Notes: generated by a model from the letters alone, not told the origin. A stretch of DNA of 9,411 nucleotides from JAJFKJ01 sp964443025 (GCA_964443025.1 CAYUEL010000081.1:1-9411); one strand, 5' to 3'; shown: positions 1-5,484, counted from the first letter of the stretch. Numbers and translations: made by a program.

Positions 1-236
1 GTTTATGGTTATTAATCCCCGCCTGGGATATCGCCTATAAATCTGCCGGCTGGATGCATGCAAAGCTATTATGTGTCGTGTTATTGATTGGCTTTCACCA
101 TGTATGCAAATCCCATATGAAAAAGTTTGCACAAGATGCTAATACCAAATCCGATAAGTATTTCCGTATGTTGAATGAGATTCCAACGGTATTAATGATT
201 GCGATTGTTATTTTAGCGGTGGTGAAACCTTTTTAG
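1..236 (+). CDS. hemJ: HemJ-type protoporphyrinogen IX oxidase, 3' end only
   Basis: HemJ is a small integral membrane protein that oxidises protoporphyrinogen IX to protoporphyrin IX, the penultimate step of haem synthesis. The open frame runs in from the left edge (first whole codon at 3) and gives the last 77 residues, about half of a usual ~140-residue protein. It shows the family's GWMHAK segment (conserved His and Lys), a membrane helix (LLCVVLLIGFHH), a basic loop (KSHMKKFAQDANTK), the RMLNEIP segment and a last helix ending in VVKPF, the typical HemJ C-terminus. The ATG at 54 is internal and not the true start. The gene converges on rubredoxin, with a palindromic repeat between them. 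Assignment is by remembered family pattern; a different CopD-like membrane protein is unlikely. Confidence 0.85.
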   Translation, partial: LWLLIPAWDIAYKSAGWMHAKLLCVVLLIGFHHVCKSHMKKFAQDANTKSDKYFRMLNEIPTVLMIAIVILAVVKPF

Positions 237-245
237 ATCGAGTTC

Positions 246-329
246 GTCATTGCGAGAGCAGCAAAGCTGCTTGAAGCAATCTATTGAGAACTGGATTGCT
301 TCGTCGTGCTTCGCACTCCTCGCAATGAC
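246..329. repeat. Dispersed-type palindromic repeat between convergent genes
   Basis: The outer arms are a perfect 11-bp inverted repeat, GTCATTGCGAG (246-256) and CTCGCAATGAC (319-329). A second pair, GAAGCAATC (273-281) and GATTGCTTC (294-302), nests inside. Each side also has its own small hairpin: AGCAGC/GCTGCT at 257-271 and GTGC/GCAC at 306-316. The whole element could form one cruciform. Its wording closely resembles the TCATTGCGAG...AGCAATC palindromes that I recall scattered through genomes of several intracellular bacteria. Lying between hemJ (+) and rubredoxin (-), whose stop codon is only 3 nt beyond it, it could act as a two-way terminator, although no clear T-run follows. Confidence 0.8.
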
Positions 330-332
330 AGG

Positions 333-509
333 TTAAATTTCAACCATTTCGAAATCATCTTTAGTCGCACCACAATCTGGACAACGCCACGTCAGTGGTA
401 CATCTTCCCATCGGGTACCGGGCACAAGACCATCTTCAGGCCAACCTATCTCCTCTTCATAAATAAATCCACATAATAGGCACATGTAGCGTTTGTAATT
501 GTCACCCAT
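333..509 (-). CDS. Rubredoxin
   Basis: Rubredoxin is a small cytoplasmic electron carrier with one iron atom held by four cysteines. The 58-residue product is full length for the family (about 54-60). It has both CxxCG knuckles, CLLCG (Cys10, Cys13) and CPDCG (Cys43, Cys46), with the expected spacer features GWPEDGLVPGTRWEDVP and the TW just before the second knuckle, ending GATKDDFEMVEI. The start is supported by a strong AGGAG (516-520) six bases upstream. The gene is divergent from hemL with 47 bp between starts. The redox partner cannot be told from the window; neighbouring haem genes suggest, but do not prove, a link with haem or oxygen metabolism. Confidence 0.96.
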   Translation of the reverse strand: MGDNYKRYMCLLCGFIYEEEIGWPEDGLVPGTRWEDVPLTWRCPDCGATKDDFEMVEI

Positions 510-515
510 TTTTTT

Positions 516-548
516 CTCCTATAAACTTCTACGGACAATATGATACCA
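516..548 (-). promoter_or_regulatory. Putative rubredoxin promoter (extended -10) and RBS
   Basis: On the minus strand the sequence TGGTATCAT (548-540) is an extended -10 (TGn then TATCAT, 5 of 6 to TATAAT). Transcription would begin near 533, leaving a leader of about 24 nt that contains the AGGAG ribosome site (520-516). No convincing -35 is visible, which is usual for extended -10 promoters. Prediction by eye. Confidence 0.4.
539..544 (+). promoter_or_regulatory. Putative hemL -10 element overlapping the rubredoxin -10
   Basis: TATGAT (5 of 6 to TATAAT) reads toward hemL and overlaps, on the opposite strand, the rubredoxin -10. Transcription from it would start near 551, about six bases before the hemL ATG. 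I see no good -35 at the right spacing, so this is tentative. Confidence 0.3.
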
Positions 549-556
549 TAAGCGCC

Positions 557-1849
557 ATGTACACGTTAGACCAGTCCAAAAAACTTTTTAATGCGGCGAC
601 CCAGGTTATTCCGGGTGGTGTGAACTCCCCTGTGCGCGCTTTTCGTGCCGTGGGTGGTACACCCGTTTTTATCCAGCAAGCGAAGGGTAGCAAGCTTATC
701 GATGCTGATGGTAATGAATACATCGACTATGTCGGCTCATGGGGCCCCATGATTGCCGGTCATAATCATCCCACTATTTTACAAGCTGTTAATGACGCAG
801 TGGCGCAAGGCTTAAGTTATGGCGCACCAACCGAACGTGAAGTGACATTAGCAGAAGAAGTTTGCAAACTCATGCCGAATATCGAAATGGTACGCATGGT
901 TAATTCCGGTACAGAAGCCACCATGAGTGCCATTCGGGTAGCCCGCGCATTTACGAAACGTAATAAGATCATTAAATTCATTGGGTGTTACCATGGTCAC
1001 GCGGATCCGTTCTTGGTGGCAGCTGGCTCAGGCGCATTGACCTTTGGAACGCCTAATTCACCCGGTGTTCCGCCTGAAACCGTGGCAGATACTTTATGCG
1101 CCGAATTTAATAATCTCGATGATGTCCAACGTATTCTCGAGAACAATCCTGGACAAGTGGCTGCAATTATCCTCGAGCCGGTTGCCGGCAACATGAATTG
1201 CATATTACCCCAAGAAGGTTTCTTGCAAGGGTTGCGCGACCTATGTGACAAGCACGGTACCTTATTAGTGTTTGATGAAGTCATGACAGGTTTTCGGGTT
1301 GCATTAGGCGGTGCGCAAGCACTATATAGTATCAAACCTGATATGACGACCCTGGGTAAAGTCATCGGCGGCGGAATGCCCGTCGGTGCTTTTGGGGGGC
1401 GCGCCGATATCATGCAAATCCTTTCGCCCGTAGGGCCCGTCTATCAGGCAGGAACGTTATCTGGAAATCCCATTGCCACCGCAGCTGGATTGGCTAGCTT
1501 AAAATTAGTACAACAACCGGGGTTTCATCAGGAACTGGCTAAAAAGACGTTGATGCTGTGTGAAGGATTAGAACAGGCTGCACGTCAACAGGGTGTTTCG
1601 TTTCGTACACAGCACGTGTGTGGTATGTTTGGGTTATTTTTTACCCCACAAACCTCCATCCCTACATTCAAAGATGTCATGACTTGCAACGTTGAACAGT
1701 TTAATAAGTTCTTCCACGCTATGCTTGAACAGGGAGTTTACTTTGCTCCTTCTGCCTTTGAAGCTGGTTTTATATCCACCGCTCATACTGATGAAGACAT
1801 TCAACGCACCATTGATGCGGCGGCAAAAGCGTTTCAAACATTATCATAA
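557..1849 (+). CDS. hemL: Glutamate-1-semialdehyde 2,1-aminomutase
   Basis: HemL is a PLP enzyme that converts glutamate-1-semialdehyde to 5-aminolevulinate, the first dedicated tetrapyrrole precursor in the C5 pathway. The 430-residue product matches the usual length (E. coli about 426) and aligns from end to end. Visible motifs are IPGGVNSPVRAF (18-29), YVGSWGPMIAGHNHP (58-72), NSGTEATMSAIR (116-127), the PLP-binding FDEVMTGFR (239-247), the Schiff-base lysine K268 in TLGKVIGGGMPVGAFGG, and GTLSGNP (299-305). The ATG at 557 puts the family N-terminus in place, and no other in-frame ATG lies upstream, but no Shine-Dalgarno precedes it. It is divergent from rubredoxin. After its stop there is a weak hairpin and then a long structured intergenic region. 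Confidence 0.98.
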   Translation: MYTLDQSKKLFNAATQVIPGGVNSPVRAFRAVGGTPVFIQQAKGSKLIDADGNEYIDYVGSWGPMIAGHNHPTILQAVNDAVAQGLSYGAPTEREVTLAEEVCKLMPNIEMVRMVNSGTEATMSAIRVARAFTKRNKIIKFIGCYHGHADPFLVAAGSGALTFGTPNSPGVPPETVADTLCAEFNNLDDVQRILENNPGQVAAIILEPVAGNMNCILPQEGFLQGLRDLCDKHGTLLVFDEVMTGFRVALGGAQALYSIKPDMTTLGKVIGGGMPVGAFGGRADIMQILSPVGPVYQAGTLSGNPIATAAGLASLKLVQQPGFHQELAKKTLMLCEGLEQAARQQGVSFRTQHVCGMFGLFFTPQTSIPTFKDVMTCNVEQFNKFFHAMLEQGVYFAPSAFEAGFISTAHTDEDIQRTIDAAAKAFQTLS

Positions 1850-1862
1850 TGTGTGGAGTTAC

Positions 1863-1880
1863 GCCCCGCTGGGGCTTGTT
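1863..1880 (+). terminator. Weak terminator-like hairpin after hemL
   Basis: GCCCC (1863-1867) pairs with GGGGC (1871-1875) over a 3-base loop, followed by TTGTT. It begins 14 bases after the hemL stop. The stem is short and the T-tract broken, so it is a candidate only. Confidence 0.3.
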
Positions 1881-1897
1881 CACTACCCGTTTTGTAC

Positions 1898-1935
1898 CCC
1901 CCATTTGTCGCACCTACGGTGCGCCTACATGGGGG
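1898..1935. repeat. Nested hairpin in the hemL-dksA intergenic region
   Basis: CCCCCAT (1898-1904) pairs with ATGGGGG (1929-1935). Inside, CGCACC (1909-1914) and GGTGCG (1918-1923) form a perfect 6-bp stem on a 3-base loop. No T-tract follows, so it does not look like a standard terminator. It is probably part of an intergenic repeat together with the larger palindrome that follows. Confidence 0.6.
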
Positions 1936-1941
1936 CTAGCA

Positions 1942-2083
1942 TTGTTGCCATTTTGGTGCCGGTTCGGTTTGTGTGAAGACACACCCTCGGAGGCAGGGAT
2001 GCCGAGGAGGAGCCTACAAGGATGTATTCACGGCGTGTGTGTCTTCACGCAAGCCGATAAAGGCACTAACAAAATGGCAACAA
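1942..2083. repeat. 142-bp long imperfect palindrome, possible non-coding mobile repeat
   Basis: The ends are a perfect 14-bp inverted repeat, TTGTTGCCATTTTG (1942-1955) and its complement at 2070-2083. Further in, GTGAAGACACAC (1973-1984) has its exact complement at 2037-2048, and the sequence between these arms (GTGCC...CGG...TGTG) also matches with small gaps. The core holds a third stem, CCTCGG (1985-1990) with CCGAGG (2002-2007). The layered symmetry is far more than chance and suggests a small dispersed element or a structured RNA. I see no target-site duplication and no transposase. Copies elsewhere in the genome cannot be judged from this window. Confidence 0.65.
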
Positions 2084-2122
2084 GAATCTCTGGCAAAATA
2101 ATAAAAAGATGCTAGAGTGGGT

Positions 2123-2150
2123 TTGTAACAAAGCGCTTTTGTGTTATATA
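2123..2150 (+). promoter_or_regulatory. Putative dksA promoter
   Basis: TTGTAA (2123-2128) and TATATA (2145-2150) are spaced by 16 bases, each 4 of 6 to the sigma-70 consensus. The spacer contains a perfect 10-bp palindrome AAAGCGCTTT (2130-2139), a possible operator. The start point would lie near 2157, about 25 nt before the ATG. Confidence 0.35.
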
Positions 2151-2168
2151 TGAATCATGGAACCTACC

Positions 2169-2173
2169 GGAGG
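2169..2173 (+). promoter_or_regulatory. dksA ribosome binding site
   Basis: A perfect GGAGG lies eight bases before the ATG at 2182. It fixes this start and shows that the lysine-rich N-terminal extension is translated as part of DksA. Confidence 0.85.
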
Positions 2174-2181
2174 AAGAAGTT

Positions 2182-2868
2182 ATGGCTAAGAAAACAAGTA
2201 CCACCAAACGCAAACCGGCCACCAAACCCAAAACATCGACAAAGCCAAAGGCCGCCGCTAAAAAGCCTGCTGCCAAAAAGCCAGCTGTTAAAAAACCAGC
2301 TGCCAAGAAACCCGCCGCCAAAAAGCCTGCTGTTAAAAAACCAGCTGCCAAGAAACCTGCGGTCAAAAAAACACCCGCTAAGAAAGAGGTTATTAAAAAG
2401 CAACCATCCCCAAAAGCTGAGGTGATTGCATTAAAATCATCGGATGCCACCGATCCTATGCATCTTGATTTTGTTCCTTATAAATTAGGCAAAGATGAAG
2501 CATACATGAATGCTGAACAACGCGACCATTTTCGTCATCTTTTGATGGGTTGGAAACAAGCGCTGATGGAACAAGTGGATCGCACGGTGTCTCATCTGCA
2601 AGATGAACCTAGTAATCTTGCCGATCCAAATGATCGTGCAACACAAGAAGAAGAGTTTGCATTGGAATTGCGCGCACGTGATCGTGAACGTAGACTAATC
2701 AACAAAATTGATAAGACATTGGATCAAATTAAACAAAGCGATTATGGTTATTGTGAACAATGCGGCGAAGAGATTGGTATTCGTCGATTAGAGGCTCGTC
2801 CAACCGCTAATCTTTGCATCGATTGCAAAACATTGGCAGAGATAAAAGAGAAACATTATTCAAGCTGA
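2182..2868 (+). CDS. dksA: DksA with histone-H1-like KKPA-repeat N-terminal tail
   Basis: DksA binds RNA polymerase through the secondary channel and, with ppGpp, retunes transcription in the stringent response. Residues about 97-228 form a complete DksA core: a coiled coil whose tip carries DPND (Asp148, Asp151, matching E. coli Asp71 and Asp74), FALELRARDRERRLI, and a C4 zinc finger with Cys191, Cys194, Cys212 and Cys215 (YCEQCGEEIGIRRLEARPTA...LCIDC). E. coli DksA has 151 residues; this has 228. The extra ~85 N-terminal residues are rich in Lys, Ala and Pro, with seven KKPA(A/V) units at 27-61, like histone H1 or bacterial H1-like tails. Such tails bind nucleic acid without sequence preference, so an added contact with DNA or RNA is inferred. 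The strong RBS supports the start. The next gene begins 1 bp after its stop. Confidence 0.96.
   Translation: MAKKTSTTKRKPATKPKTSTKPKAAAKKPAAKKPAVKKPAAKKPAAKKPAVKKPAAKKPAVKKTPAKKEVIKKQPSPKAEVIALKSSDATDPMHLDFVPYKLGKDEAYMNAEQRDHFRHLLMGWKQALMEQVDRTVSHLQDEPSNLADPNDRATQEEEFALELRARDRERRLINKIDKTLDQIKQSDYGYCEQCGEEIGIRRLEARPTANLCIDCKTLAEIKEKHYSS
2260..2364 (+). repeat. In-frame 15-bp tandem repeats coding for KKPA(A/V)
   Basis: Seven 15-bp units code for KKPAA or KKPAV, followed by a degenerate KKTPA unit (2365-2379). Units 2-4 (2275-2319) and 5-7 (2320-2364) form a 45-bp duplication with 41 of 45 bases the same. Most other differences between units are synonymous, so the protein pattern appears to be kept by selection. 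Runs of 6-7 A at unit joins are possible slippage sites. Confidence 0.9.
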
Positions 2869-2869
2869 T

Positions 2870-3535
2870 ATGGATGTTATAACGGCAATCAAGTCGCGGC
2901 AATGTATCCGAGCATTTACTCGTGAACCCGTGAGTGATGATATTATTCGTAAAATCCTTGAGGCGGCGCGTTTTGCACCTTCGGGTGTGAACACACAACC
3001 GTGGCATGTTGCTGTGTTGCGAGGCAATACCTTAAAAACGTTAGGTGACGAAATACTGAAAGTACGGGCAGCAAACATTTCTGACAACCCCGATTATCAA
3101 TATTACCCAACAGAATGGTTTGAGCCCTATAAAAGCCGGCGTAAAGCGTGTGGATTAGCATTATACGGTGCGTTACATATTCAAAAAGATGATGTTGAAA
3201 AACGCTTAGTTCAATGGAATAAAAATTACCGATTTTTTGGCGCACCTGTAGGAATGATCGTCTACATGGATCAGCGCGTTGAAACAGGTTCATGGATAGA
3301 TTTAGGAATGTTTATGCAAAATATTTTGATAGGTGCGCGCCAATTTGGCCTTGGCACATGCCCACAAGCTGCATTAGCGGAACATCCTGATATAATCCGT
3401 GAAGTATTAAATATTAGCCCAAATTATGCGATTGCTTGCGGCATTGCCATAGGTTACCCTGACATGTCAGATCCTGTGAATCAATACCGTACCGCTCGCT
3501 TAGATGTTGATGAGTTTACCACGTGGTATGAGTGA
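2870..3535 (+). CDS. FMN-dependent nitroreductase family protein
   Basis: These flavoenzymes use NAD(P)H to reduce nitro groups, quinones or enones; the natural substrate is not evident here. The 221-residue product shows the family FMN sites in order: SRQCIRAF (9-16, phosphate-binding Arg10 and Arg14), PSGVNTQPW (37-45), GLGTCPQAA (160-168), GIAIGYPD (191-198) and the closing YRTARLDVDEF. The GTCPQA and GYPD...N..RTAR pattern is nearest to the nitrobenzoate-reductase (PnbA-like) branch, as I recall it. The ATG lies 1 bp after the dksA stop with no clear ribosome site, so translation is probably coupled. Its last 8 bp overlap the preferred pcnB start. Many relatives carry gluQRS at this spot instead. 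Confidence 0.92.
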   Translation: MDVITAIKSRQCIRAFTREPVSDDIIRKILEAARFAPSGVNTQPWHVAVLRGNTLKTLGDEILKVRAANISDNPDYQYYPTEWFEPYKSRRKACGLALYGALHIQKDDVEKRLVQWNKNYRFFGAPVGMIVYMDQRVETGSWIDLGMFMQNILIGARQFGLGTCPQAALAEHPDIIREVLNISPNYAIACGIAIGYPDMSDPVNQYRTARLDVDEFTTWYE

Positions 3536-4793
3536 TATTATTCCTCGCGCTGAACATAATTTTTCGCGCAAACAAGTTTCAAAAAATGCACTGACTGTGT
3601 TGTATCGATTGCACGAAGCAGGATTTCAAGCCTATTTAGTAGGCGGTTGTGTACGTGATATTTTACTTGGGCTTAAACCTAAAGACTTCGATGTTGCTAC
3701 TAACGCAGAGCCTGAAGAAGTACGTCGCTTATTCCGAAATTCCCGTTTAATTGGACGACGGTTTCGATTAGCCCATATCTATTTTGGTCGTGACATTGTT
3801 GAAGTAGCTACATTCCGTGGCGATCCGAATGAACATGAAGATGAAACCGAAAGTGCACAATCTGAATCAGGCAGAATTTTACGTGATAATGTTTATGGAG
3901 ATATTACCACTGACGCATTACGACGTGACTTCACCATCAACGCACTTTATTACAATATTGCTGACTTTTCCATCGTTGATTATTGCAAAGGTTTAGAAGA
4001 TATCAAAAACCAAACACTTACACTCATTGGTGATCCTGAAACACGGTATCGCGAAGATCCTGTGCGAATATTACGTGCCATTCGTTTTTCAGCCAAATTA
4101 AGCTTGGCTATTTCTGCTGATACAGCAAAACCTATTCGATCGTCACTCAAGTTATTACGCGATGTCCCTAAATCACGGATCTATGAAGAATGCTTAAAAT
4201 TGTTTTTAACTGGACATGCGGTTGCTAGTTTAAATAAATTACGCGAATACGAAGCTGATAATGTTTGCTGGGTGGGAATAATNNNNNNNNNNGCTGATAA
4301 AGTATTATTCCCACCCAGCAAACATTATCAAGATAAGGACTGGGAATTTATCATGAAAGGCTTAAATATAACCGACGCACGTGTACGATCACATCAAACA
4401 GCATCTCCTGGTTTCTTATTTGCATTATTATTATGGCCCGGATATGCAATATACGAAACCATCGAAGAATTGTTTCATGAAGTAAGCCAAGGGATTGCTA
4501 TTCCAAAACGTTTTACTTTGATATGCCGTTCGGTATGGGAATTGCAAGATCGCTTAATCCATATCAAACGACATCAAGTTTATCGTTTACTTGCGCATCC
4601 ATCATTTCGTGCAGGATTTGATTTCCTTAAGCTTCGCTCAGAACTCGATTCTAGCTTAAAATCTATGGCAACGTGGTGGCAAACATTTCAACAAGCAGAT
4701 AAAGATCAACAAGACGTTATGTTGTTATCGTTGCAAACCGGCAAAGGTCGACGCAGAAAGCCGCGTAAAAAAAAGAAGCCAGAAGATGCGTAG
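3528..4793 (+). CDS. pcnB: Poly(A) polymerase I, interrupted by a 10-N assembly gap
   Basis: PcnB adds 3' poly(A) tails to RNAs and so marks them for decay. The product aligns along E. coli PcnB: IPRAEHNFSRKQVS at the start, nucleotide-binding GGCVRD (39-44), catalytic DFD (Asp53, Asp55), RLIGRRFRLAHIYFG, which separates PcnB from CCA-adding enzymes, RRDFTINAL (132-140), RYREDPVRILRA (173-184), and a basic tail (GRRRKPRKKKK) likely to bind RNA. Residue numbers use the ATG at 3528, which overlaps the nitroreductase by 8 bp. The frame stays open to ATGs at 3510 and 3504 (32-bp overlap); none has a good ribosome site. As written the frame includes 10 Ns and an inverted duplicate; joining 4261 to 4301 removes 39 nt in frame and gives REYEADKVLFPPSKHY, matching E. 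coli without gaps. Confidence 0.95.
   Translation: MSDIIPRAEHNFSRKQVSKNALTVLYRLHEAGFQAYLVGGCVRDILLGLKPKDFDVATNAEPEEVRRLFRNSRLIGRRFRLAHIYFGRDIVEVATFRGDPNEHEDETESAQSESGRILRDNVYGDITTDALRRDFTINALYYNIADFSIVDYCKGLEDIKNQTLTLIGDPETRYREDPVRILRAIRFSAKLSLAISADTAKPIRSSLKLLRDVPKSRIYEECLKLFLTGHAVASLNKLREYEADNVCWVGIXXXXADKVLFPPSKHYQDKDWEFIMKGLNITDARVRSHQTASPGFLFALLLWPGYAIYETIEELFHEVSQGIAIPKRFTLICRSVWELQDRLIHIKRHQVYRLLAHPSFRAGFDFLKLRSELDSSLKSMATWWQTFQQADKDQQDVMLLSLQTGKGRRRKPRKKKKPEDA
4256..4330. repeat. Perfect 27-bp inverted repeat around the scaffold gap (probable artefact)
   Basis: Bases 4256-4282 are the exact reverse complement of 4304-4330, with the N run between. GCTGATAA also occurs directly on both sides (4254-4261 and 4293-4300). 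The right arm codes for expected PcnB sequence (VLFPPSKHY); the left arm codes for residues that do not fit the family. This is the pattern of a fold-back chimera primed at the short match TGATAA, followed by scaffolding across it. Confidence 0.85.
4283..4292. other. Assembly gap of 10 Ns
   Basis: Ten unknown bases inside pcnB. The round length suggests a placeholder and not a measured gap. The flanking sequences overlap by GCTGATAA, so the true gap may be zero. Confidence 0.98.
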
Positions 4794-5214
4794 CTATATT
4801 GCATTAGGAAGCAACCTGGGTGATCGATATCATTACATTGCTGCTGCTGTAGAATATATTAAACGTTTGCCTGATACAGAATTTATTGCGTTGTCGCCGT
4901 TGTATGAAACGGAACCGGTTGGGTTTGTTGACCAAGGCTTTTTTATAAATGGTGTTTGTTGTATTGATACCACGTTAACCCCCTATCGTTTGTTGCAACA
5001 TATGTTAATGATTGAACAGTTATTAGGTCGTATTCGTAGTGTGAAAAATGGACCGCGTACCATTGATTTGGATATTTTGTTGTACGGTGATATTAAAATG
5101 GAAACTCCAACATTAACCATCCCCCACCCTCGCATGCATGAACGCGAATTCGTGATGAAACCGCTGAGGGATTTGACTCTAAGGAATGGCACGCGAGTAC
5201 GCGTGTCATACTGA
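4786..5214 (+). CDS. folK: 2-amino-4-hydroxy-6-hydroxymethyldihydropteridine pyrophosphokinase
   Basis: FolK (HPPK) moves pyrophosphate from ATP to 6-hydroxymethyl-7,8-dihydropterin, the step before dihydropteroate synthase in folate synthesis. Family motifs are clear: ALGSNLGDR (6-14), SPLYETEPVGFVDQGFFING (37-56), GPRTIDLDILLYG (89-101, with Mg-binding Asp94 and Asp96) and IPHPRMHEREFVMKPL (112-127). At 142 residues it is shorter than E. coli FolK (159); the end after PLRDL is brief (TLRNGTRVRVSY) but the active site is complete. The ATG lies 8 bp inside pcnB, a coupling arrangement usual for these two genes. No panB or panC follows; the cluster ends here and converges on the peptidase gene. 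Confidence 0.97.
   Translation: MRSYIALGSNLGDRYHYIAAAVEYIKRLPDTEFIALSPLYETEPVGFVDQGFFINGVCCIDTTLTPYRLLQHMLMIEQLLGRIRSVKNGPRTIDLDILLYGDIKMETPTLTIPHPRMHEREFVMKPLRDLTLRNGTRVRVSY
5188..5207 (+). terminator. Hairpin at the 3' end of folK, without T-tract
   Basis: GGCACGCG (5188-5195) pairs with CGCGTGTC (5200-5207) over a 4-base loop, with one G-T pair. It sits inside the last codons of folK and no T-run follows, so it could protect the 3' end or help termination, but neither is shown. Confidence 0.25.
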
Positions 5215-5285
5215 TTGTATAGCACGTAACTAAAGAGCAAGCGATACATTGAAAATCTGAAATAAGTTTTCTGCTCATCACAGCC

Positions 5286-5327
5286 GCTTGCTGCGCGCGC
5301 GGTTCAGAGGGCGGGCTCAACGCAAGC
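5286..5327. repeat. GC-rich inverted repeat after folK
   Basis: GCTTGC (5286-5291) and GCAAGC (5322-5327) flank a very GC-rich core with GCGCGCGC. The stem is short, and a role as terminator or repeat is uncertain. Confidence 0.4.
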
Positions 5328-5364
5328 AGTCATACAATGAAGCTTGCAACAATCCTATCCGTGA

Positions 5365-5426
5365 GCCGACTCTTTTCGACGAGCGTATATGAGCGTTAGC
5401 GAGTAGCGAGGAGAAACGGGGTCGGC
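5365..5426. repeat. Stem-loop with GAGCG/GCGAG-rich core
   Basis: GCCGACTC (5365-5372) pairs with GGGTCGGC (5419-5426) with one T-G pair, enclosing repeated GAGCGT, GAGCGTT and TAGCGAG words. The repeated wording and GC content unlike the genes around it suggest an intergenic repeat element. It lies between convergent folK and the M61 peptidase gene. Confidence 0.45.
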
Positions 5427-5484
5427 GGGAGCCCCACTAGCGCGGCCCTCCTTTTAGGGAATGAAACGCGCACATGCGCCCTAT

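Larger units (their letters stand above)
1850..2181. other. 332-bp gene-free region between hemL and dksA
   Basis: This stretch holds the weak hairpin at 1863-1880, the nested hairpin at 1898-1935, the long palindrome at 1942-2083, and then an AT-rich segment (2085-2160) with the likely dksA promoter and ribosome site. An open frame of 88 codons starts on the hemL stop (TAATG at 1847-1851) and runs through the repeats, but it has no recognisable protein character and is not called as a gene. Confidence 0.7.
5215..5484. other. 270-bp gene-free region between convergent folK and peptidase genes
   Basis: No believable coding region is present on either strand. It holds the inverted repeats at 5286-5327 and 5365-5426, and near the peptidase stop a small hairpin GCGCA/TGCGC (5468-5479), which on the minus strand is followed by GTTTCATT and could be a weak terminator for the peptidase gene. 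Confidence 0.6.

Noticed and set aside
54..236. 60-codon complete small membrane protein starting at 54
   Set aside because: The frame is open to the window edge with the HemJ residues just upstream (AGW before MHAK), so this ATG is internal.
997..1413. 138-codon minus-strand frame inside hemL
   Set aside because: Antisense to a highly conserved coding region, with no family resemblance.
1849..2115. 88-codon open frame starting on the hemL stop (TAATG) and running through the intergenic repeats
   Set aside because: It lies almost wholly in inverted repeats, has no ribosome site or recognisable domain, and its composition follows the repeat; most likely a chance frame.
2260..2364. Regularly spaced short repeats considered as a CRISPR array
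   Set aside because: The 15-bp units are contiguous and in frame, with no spacers; they are protein-coding repeats.
2112..2450. 112-codon minus-strand frame opposite the dksA tail with Gly-Phe-Leu-Ala repeats
   Set aside because: It is the complement of the KKPA repeat codons; low-complexity mirror of a well-supported gene with its own RBS.
4256..4330. Inverted repeat considered as a mobile element end or an intrinsic terminator within pcnB
   Set aside because: The arms are exact copies around an N gap, one arm spoils the PcnB alignment, and deletion restores it; an assembly or amplification artefact explains this better.
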